In this document: positions 60,018 through 64,000 of the stretch, in pieces
Position numbering within the stretch: the first letter of the stretch is position 1
How the letters are laid out: the number at the start of each line of letters is the position of its first letter
DNA from: Oribacterium sp. P6A1
GTDB taxonomy: Bacteria > Bacillota > Clostridia > Lachnospirales > Lachnospiraceae
Length of the DNA: 64,000 nt
Assembly: GCF_000702885.1 (NCBI RefSeq)
Contig: NZ_JNKO01000011.1
Location: 1-64,000, forward strand
Direction: 5' to 3'
Made by a program: the position numbers and the translations under genes
The notes under the pieces: model-generated
What the model was told of the DNA's origin: nothing
The model's database searches: none
The model's input: only the letters and a program-made list of their open reading frames with translations

Positions 60018-60046
60018 ATAATATAAGATATTTGGCTGCTTGTCAA
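60018..60046 (-). promoter_or_regulatory. Promoter of tRNA-Leu
   Basis: Minus-strand perfect -35 TTGACA, 17-bp spacer, -10 TATTAT. Confidence 0.85.
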
Positions 60047-60050
60047 TAAT

Positions 60051-60101
60051 AAGAAATATTAATTATGCTCCGGCGAAGAAGAAATACTAATTATGCTCCG
60101 G
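60051..60101. repeat. 28-bp tandem duplication at the 3' end of the LCP gene
   Basis: AAGAAATAYTAATTATGCTC occurs at 60051 and again 28 bases later, with CCGG following in both. It duplicates the last codons and stop of the LCP gene. Confidence 0.7.
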
Positions 60102-61950
60102 GACCGCCTGAGGGTCCTGCGGTGTCTCCCGCCGGAATTCCGCCCGGTCCTGCAGATGGGCCGTCGGAAGGTCCGAAAGAATCACCCGAATTATCCCCGG
60201 GATGTGACGGGAATTTATCCTGAGAATCTTCGGATTTTCCGGTGTTCTCAGAATCACCGGCTGTTTCTTTATCTGCCTTTTGTGAAGAGTCTTCTTTACC
60301 GGAATCGGTTTCTTTATCTTGTGCCTCTTCCTTCTTAGTCTCTTCGGCAGTCTCTATCTCTTCTATGGTCTCGGAAGTGGTCTCCTCTTCTGTTTCTGCC
60401 TCAGTGGTGGTTTCAGCTTCGGTTGTTTCCTTTGTCTTTGTTTCTTCGGCCTTTGTTTCCGTTGTTTTGCTTTCGGAGTCCTTCTTCGTTTCTGCCGCTG
60501 TTTCATCGGAGGCTCTGGTGATTCCGGTTCCGCCTCCTATTTTCGGGATGTCGGCATTCTGAAGCTCGCCTATTCCGGTTTTTTCCTGAATATGGGCGGA
60601 GATTTTCTTAACTGTATCATTCAGAGTGAAGTTTGCAGCGTCATCACCGTAAAGGAAGGGGTGAAGCTGCAAAACGTTTGAAGCCAGGGTTGCCGGAACT
60701 ACCACGTCCATCTTTCCGACGAGAGTTGTATCTCTTGAGAACGGGAAGCCAACAGCATTTGCCAGATTATAATTCTTGACATTCTTTGCCATATCCAGCA
60801 CATCATCAAGGCCTATGCTGGTCTTTACCTCTGACATCACCGTCATGGCAGTTGCTGCCAATGTCTTCTTATCCGCTGTTTTGGCCTTCTCTATAGCGAG
60901 CTGCAAAACCTTACGCTGACGGGCTGTACGGTTGAAGTCTGTATCCATGAGACGGAGTCTTCCGTAGGCAACAGCCTGCACACCGTCCAGATGGTTCATT
61001 CCGCTGTGCTCAAGCTGTACCGAACCAAGTCCGGTGGAGTTTACAGTCTCAGTGATAAAAGCATTGATATACTTGAACTCTGAGTCACTGATGTCGAGAT
61101 CAATGCCGCCAAGCATGGTTATTCCCTCTGCCACCGCTTTCCAGTTGAAGGTTACGTAATCATCGATATCAAGCTGCAGATTGCGCTCCAGTGCCGCTAT
61201 GGCCTGCTCGTAGCCACCCTTGAAATAGGCCTCGTTTATCTTGTGGTAGTTGCCTTCATCATCGATCTGGAGGTAAGAATCCCGGTATACGGAGGTAAGA
61301 TTAACATCTCCGGTCCTTCTGTTGATACTTGCCACCATGATGACATCACTGAGGGCTCCGGCGCCTAAATTTCCGTCACGGGAATCCACACCGAAAACCG
61401 CTACTGTCCAGTATTTAGGCTTCATGAGATTCTTTATCTGGCTCCATGCAAAGAAGCCTCCGACAATTACAAGCACACATATAAGAACAGTTGCTATAAT
61501 GCGTTTTACAGGGCTTTTGCCTCGTCTTCCCGGGCGAATAACGGAACCGGATGCAGTGTTTCTGCCGCGTGCTGCCGAACCATTTCTGACTGAACCGGGA
61601 CGTACGGTATTGTCTTTTTCGTAAAGCCTCTCGTTTTCAAAGGCCTCCTGTTCAAGATCAGCCAGATTCCTGTTTACGGCGCTGCTTCTGTAGCCGGTAT
61701 TTCCGGATCTGCCGGGATTCGGTCTCCTGTCGGCTGATTCCGCTCTGTATCTTCCGTCATAGCTTTCGTCGTATCTGCTGCCTGATGATCTTCTTCCGGT
61801 ATGATTTGGAACATCTATGAAATCATCCTCGTATGAAGCTTTATTTCTTTCCGACCGGGCACGCATTTCTGAAAGGCGTTCTTCGGAACCCTTAGACCGT
61901 GCTGTCCTTCGCGGAAGACGGGAAAACTCGTCGTAATCTGAAGTTTTCAT
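60091..61950 (-). CDS. LytR-CpsA-Psr family cell-wall polymer ligase
   Basis: A 619-residue protein that should attach teichoic-acid-like or capsular polymers to peptidoglycan. The first 145 residues are cytosolic, Arg-rich and disordered. One membrane helix follows (about 150-172). The LCP domain (about 180-430) has VFGVDSRDGNLG, SDVIMVASINRRTG, TSVYRDSYL, INEAYFKGG and AYGRLRLMDTDFNRTARQRKVLQ, with the arginines that hold the lipid pyrophosphate. The last 140 residues are Thr/Glu-rich then Gly/Pro-rich (GPSAGPGG), an extracellular stalk or wall-spanning tail. Confidence 0.9.
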   Translation of the reverse strand: MKTSDYDEFSRLPRRTARSKGSEERLSEMRARSERNKASYEDDFIDVPNHTGRRSSGSRYDESYDGRYRAESADRRPNPGRSGNTGYRSSAVNRNLADLEQEAFENERLYEKDNTVRPGSVRNGSAARGRNTASGSVIRPGRRGKSPVKRIIATVLICVLVIVGGFFAWSQIKNLMKPKYWTVAVFGVDSRDGNLGAGALSDVIMVASINRRTGDVNLTSVYRDSYLQIDDEGNYHKINEAYFKGGYEQAIAALERNLQLDIDDYVTFNWKAVAEGITMLGGIDLDISDSEFKYINAFITETVNSTGLGSVQLEHSGMNHLDGVQAVAYGRLRLMDTDFNRTARQRKVLQLAIEKAKTADKKTLAATAMTVMSEVKTSIGLDDVLDMAKNVKNYNLANAVGFPFSRDTTLVGKMDVVVPATLASNVLQLHPFLYGDDAANFTLNDTVKKISAHIQEKTGIGELQNADIPKIGGGTGITRASDETAAETKKDSESKTTETKAEETKTKETTEAETTTEAETEEETTSETIEEIETAEETKKEEAQDKETDSGKEDSSQKADKETAGDSENTGKSEDSQDKFPSHPGDNSGDSFGPSDGPSAGPGGIPAGDTAGPSGGPGA

Positions 61951-62156
61951 AATATCTCCATTCCTCTGTTTTGTGCTTCAGACTATCTGAAGCCTTGATG
62001 GTTTGAGTACCATAAGTATCTGTCATTCAAATGGATGCCTGCATGACTCATTCATCCTGACATCTGTTTAAAGCAGAGGAATTATAGCAGAGTGCCAATG
62101 GGAAAAAAAGCGTTTTAACAGTATCGACAGTGGAAATTAAAGCGAAATTAATAAAA

Positions 62157-62209
62157 GATGTGAGTGTCAAAAGTCGATAGCGGCCCCCTTCGTGCTTCCG
62201 TTTATATCA
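62157..62209 (+). repeat. Dispersed repeat, copy 3
   Basis: GATGTGAGTGTCAAAAGTCGATAG..., then CCCTTCGTGC, TTCCG and TTTATATCA. Closest to the copy at 15491. It lies directly beyond the V-ATPase subunit K terminator. The rest of the gap to the LCP gene (61951-62156) shows no gene. Confidence 0.5.
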
Positions 62210-62242
62210 AAAAAAAGAGCTCCGCGTCGCTGCGGAGCCCTT
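62209..62242 (-). terminator. Terminator after V-ATPase subunit K
   Basis: GAGCTCCGC pairs with GCGGAGCCC around GTCGCT, with eight T following on the minus strand. Confidence 0.85.
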
Positions 62243-62272
62243 TCGTAAACATTATACGTATCGAAAGATCGA

Positions 62273-62725
62273 TTACTTGATTGTTGCTGTGTTGAGAAGC
62301 AGCATGCAGAATACCAGTGCGAAAAGAGCAACTGTCTCGATGACACCGATTACTACGAAGTAGTTTGCGGTACCCTTTCCGGTAGCGCCAAGAGCGTCAG
62401 CAGAAGCTGCTGCAGCCTTGCCCTGGAAGAATGCTGAGAATCCGATTGCGATTCCGCCGAAGATACCGATACCCAGTGAAAGAGCCGGATCAATGGTTCC
62501 TGCGTTCCATGCACTTGCGATGAAGTTCATAAGAAGGAAACCGTAAATTGTCTGTGTAAGAGGTGCACCTGCAAAAGCTGTCATGATGAATGGAGCCTGC
62601 TTGCCGGCTGCGTAGCACTTCTTCCATGCTCCTACTGCTGCCTGTCCTGCCATACCTGCACCAAAAGCTGATCCTAATGCAGACAGACCAAGTGCTGCTG
62701 CCATACCAATATAAGCGATATTCAT
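62273..62725 (-). CDS. ntpK: V-type ATP synthase subunit K (membrane rotor)
   Basis: A 150-residue proteolipid with four helices, a duplicated two-helix unit: GLSALGSAFGAGMAGQAAVGAW in the first half (shown AFGAGMAGQAAVGAW) and FGGIAIGFSAFFQGKAAAAS in the second. The ion-binding glutamate is in IGVIETVALFALVF near residue 131. It forms the c-ring that carries sodium or protons. It lies 30 bases after subunit I, as in ntp operons. Confidence 0.92.
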   Translation of the reverse strand: MNIAYIGMAAALGLSALGSAFGAGMAGQAAVGAWKKCYAAGKQAPFIMTAFAGAPLTQTIYGFLLMNFIASAWNAGTIDPALSLGIGIFGGIAIGFSAFFQGKAAAASADALGATGKGTANYFVVIGVIETVALFALVFCMLLLNTATIK

Positions 62726-62755
62726 AGTCTTTCTCCTTTAAATTTAGATTTGAAC

Positions 62756-64000
62756 TTAATTCTTTATTTTATCGTTCATTTTAAATGGATCATACGCTGT
62801 ACCTGTCCACTCGAGACCAACCTGTCCGGAGAACTCAAGTACGTTAAGACGTACGCCATGAACTACTACTGAAAGGATACACATAACGATATTTATTACG
62901 TGTCCGATGATCACAACTATAGCTCCCGCTATGATGAGCGGTCCTGAGGACATACCGGCTGCCATGTTGTTGAAACTCTGTGAGATCGCAAGACCTGCCA
63001 TTCCGACTGCAAAAAGTCTGATGTAACTCATTACGTTACCGAAACAGCTGATGGTGTTCAGGAAGCTTGTGAATGCTCCTCCGAGACCTGCCTTAACTCC
63101 CTCAGCAAAGCTCATTCCCGGAGCCATGCCGCTGAAAAGAACTACAAGCACGAAGCCTACGCCGATTGCGGCAAAGACCGGTGCGATCTGGATGCTCTCT
63201 CCTATTACCAGGTAAAGTGAAAGGAGATACATGCCTACGATGGTGATCATCCATCCTATATCCGATACAAAGCTTAGATCCTTTTCTCCCAGCTTCTTCT
63301 TAACAGCAAGCAAACTTCCGACTTCCATCTGAAGTGCTCCGATTGAGAAGGAGAATTTCATGATGTTGCTCTGCTGCTCTGCTCCGGTAAGTCCGAAATA
63401 TTCAGGATAGTTCGCAAATCCCGGAAGTACCATCGCCTTTAAGACAGGTACGTTCATTGCCGATTCCATACCGAACCAGGTTCCTGTAACGGCACCCCAG
63501 ATAACGGTTGAAATAGAAAGGACAAGAAGCAGGAATACAGGTGTTGTAAGCTTCTTGGTCTTTGCAATAATTGCGATGGCGGCAATCAGGAAGATCATTC
63601 CGTATCCTCCGTCACCGATGATCATCGCGAAGAACAGTGCAAAGAATATCAGGAACCAAAGCGAGATATCCGCCTCTCTGTAACCGGGAAGGATTCCCAG
63701 CATATCGTAAAGCGGTGAAATAAGCTTAGTCACCTTGTTATAACGGAGCTTTGTAGGGATGGTTTCATCTTCCGGTGAAACATCTTCTACGGCATAAGCC
63801 CAGTTGTTTGTCTTGGCACCCGCCTTGAATGTCTCGAGATCGACTTCGGGGATATAACCGGAAATCCAAACCAGCTTTTCATCGCATTCTGCTGTCTCAC
63901 TGGCGGAAGAAAAGTCTTCTTCGTTCTGAGCCTTCAGCATCTGAGCCTGGAAGCTGTTTTCATATGCGGCTGTATCTGTAAGTGTCTTGACACATTCGGA
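62756..64000 (-). CDS. ntpI: V-type ATP synthase subunit I, 5' part outside the window
   Basis: The stop is at 62756 and the frame is open to the right edge (20 more codons beyond Met at 63940), so this is the C-terminal 415 residues of a protein usually about 650 long. A soluble piece (IPEVDLETFKAGAKTNNWAY) is followed by seven to eight helices with FFAMIIGDGGYGMIF, MSYIRLFAVGMAGLAIS (with the conserved Arg that faces the rotor) and GHVINIVMCILSVVVHGVRLNVLEF (shown in part: HGVRLNVLEF). It is the stator of the ion channel. The rest of the ntp operon should lie to the right. Confidence 0.93.
   Translation of the reverse strand, partial: SECVKTLTDTAAYENSFQAQMLKAQNEEDFSSASETAECDEKLVWISGYIPEVDLETFKAGAKTNNWAYAVEDVSPEDETIPTKLRYNKVTKLISPLYDMLGILPGYREADISLWFLIFFALFFAMIIGDGGYGMIFLIAAIAIIAKTKKLTTPVFLLLVLSISTVIWGAVTGTWFGMESAMNVPVLKAMVLPGFANYPEYFGLTGAEQQSNIMKFSFSIGALQMEVGSLLAVKKKLGEKDLSFVSDIGWMITIVGMYLLSLYLVIGESIQIAPVFAAIGVGFVLVVLFSGMAPGMSFAEGVKAGLGGAFTSFLNTISCFGNVMSYIRLFAVGMAGLAISQSFNNMAAGMSSGPLIIAGAIVVIIGHVINIVMCILSVVVHGVRLNVLEFSGQVGLEWTGTAYDPFKMNDKIKN

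Noticed and set aside
60242-60681. Hydrophobic plus-strand frames within the LCP gene tail
   Set aside because: They are the antisense of the repetitive Thr/Glu codons of the LCP tail, which always look like hydrophobic protein when read backwards.

Overview
The window looks like a piece of a Firmicutes chromosome, most likely Lachnospiraceae (Clostridia). The evidence is a 16S rRNA 5' end of Firmicutes type at the left edge, the cysS-mrnC-rlmB gene order, a V-type ATPase at the right edge, a YtrA-type GntR/ABC operon, a TRAP transporter, TPR-GGDEF signalling and strong Shine-Dalgarno sites. Genus cannot be fixed from what is here. Nearly all genes lie on the minus strand; only a Cof-type HAD phosphatase, a small secreted protein, a diacylglycerol-kinase-like gene and tRNA-Ser lie on the plus strand. 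I see no prophage, transposase or CRISPR array; this is mainly core genome with interesting small-scale structure.

Layout. 1-900: start of an rrn operon running off the left edge, with boxA and promoter, then a small secreted-protein gene broken by a stop. 1.1-5.8 kb: a potassium operon ktrB-ktrA-kdpD-kdpE in which kdpD lacks its usual N-terminal domain and ktrB carries an internal deletion. 6-12.6 kb: sigma factor, G3E GTPase, HelD and then a PcrA-type helicase. 12.7-18.1 kb: two HAD phosphatases, an SseB-domain protein with a small upstream partner, and a TPR diguanylate cyclase. 18.3-22.4 kb: TRAP transporter dctPQM with a glycerophosphodiesterase. 23.8-29.5 kb: glycerol operon glpP-glpK-glpA-like-glpB-like-DUF1667 behind an attenuator. 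29.7-33.7 kb: two MgtC proteins, pyrC and thioredoxin, with two leader-like elements that share one loop sequence. 34-41 kb: tRNA-Thr, aroE, a DUF1275 protein, an AraC remnant, cysS-mrnC-rlmB and htrA. 41-47.4 kb: dagK, ispF, ctpA and ftsE-ftsX-murein hydrolase. 47.4-56.2 kb: a double-palindrome element, a CdaR-like regulator, an MsmX-type ATPase, an S1 protein, an acyl-ACP thioesterase, a zinc-ribbon MscL, an ABC operon and two tRNA-Gln. 56.2-64 kb: apbE, tRNA-Ser, an ABC-F protein, tRNA-Leu, an LCP protein, and V-ATPase subunits K and I (the latter cut by the right edge).

How it works together. The glycerol block forms a complete route from a phosphodiester or glycerol to dihydroxyacetone phosphate: GDPD releases glycerol-3-phosphate, GlpK makes it from glycerol, and the flavoprotein trio oxidises it. 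GlpP probably senses it at the leader terminator. FtsEX with the coiled-coil M23 hydrolase is a division-linked wall-remodelling unit. Sigma factor, GTPase and HelD appear co-transcribed, which suggests a small RNA-polymerase-management operon.

The most unusual signals are four. (1) Two hairpins flanking pyrC have unlike stems around the same 15-nt loop. (2) A 163-bp element at 47451-47613 has terminal inverted repeats around two long palindromes. (3) A short dispersed repeat sits at gene 3' ends. (4) The potassium operon joins a shortened KdpD to a KtrB that has lost one pore segment.
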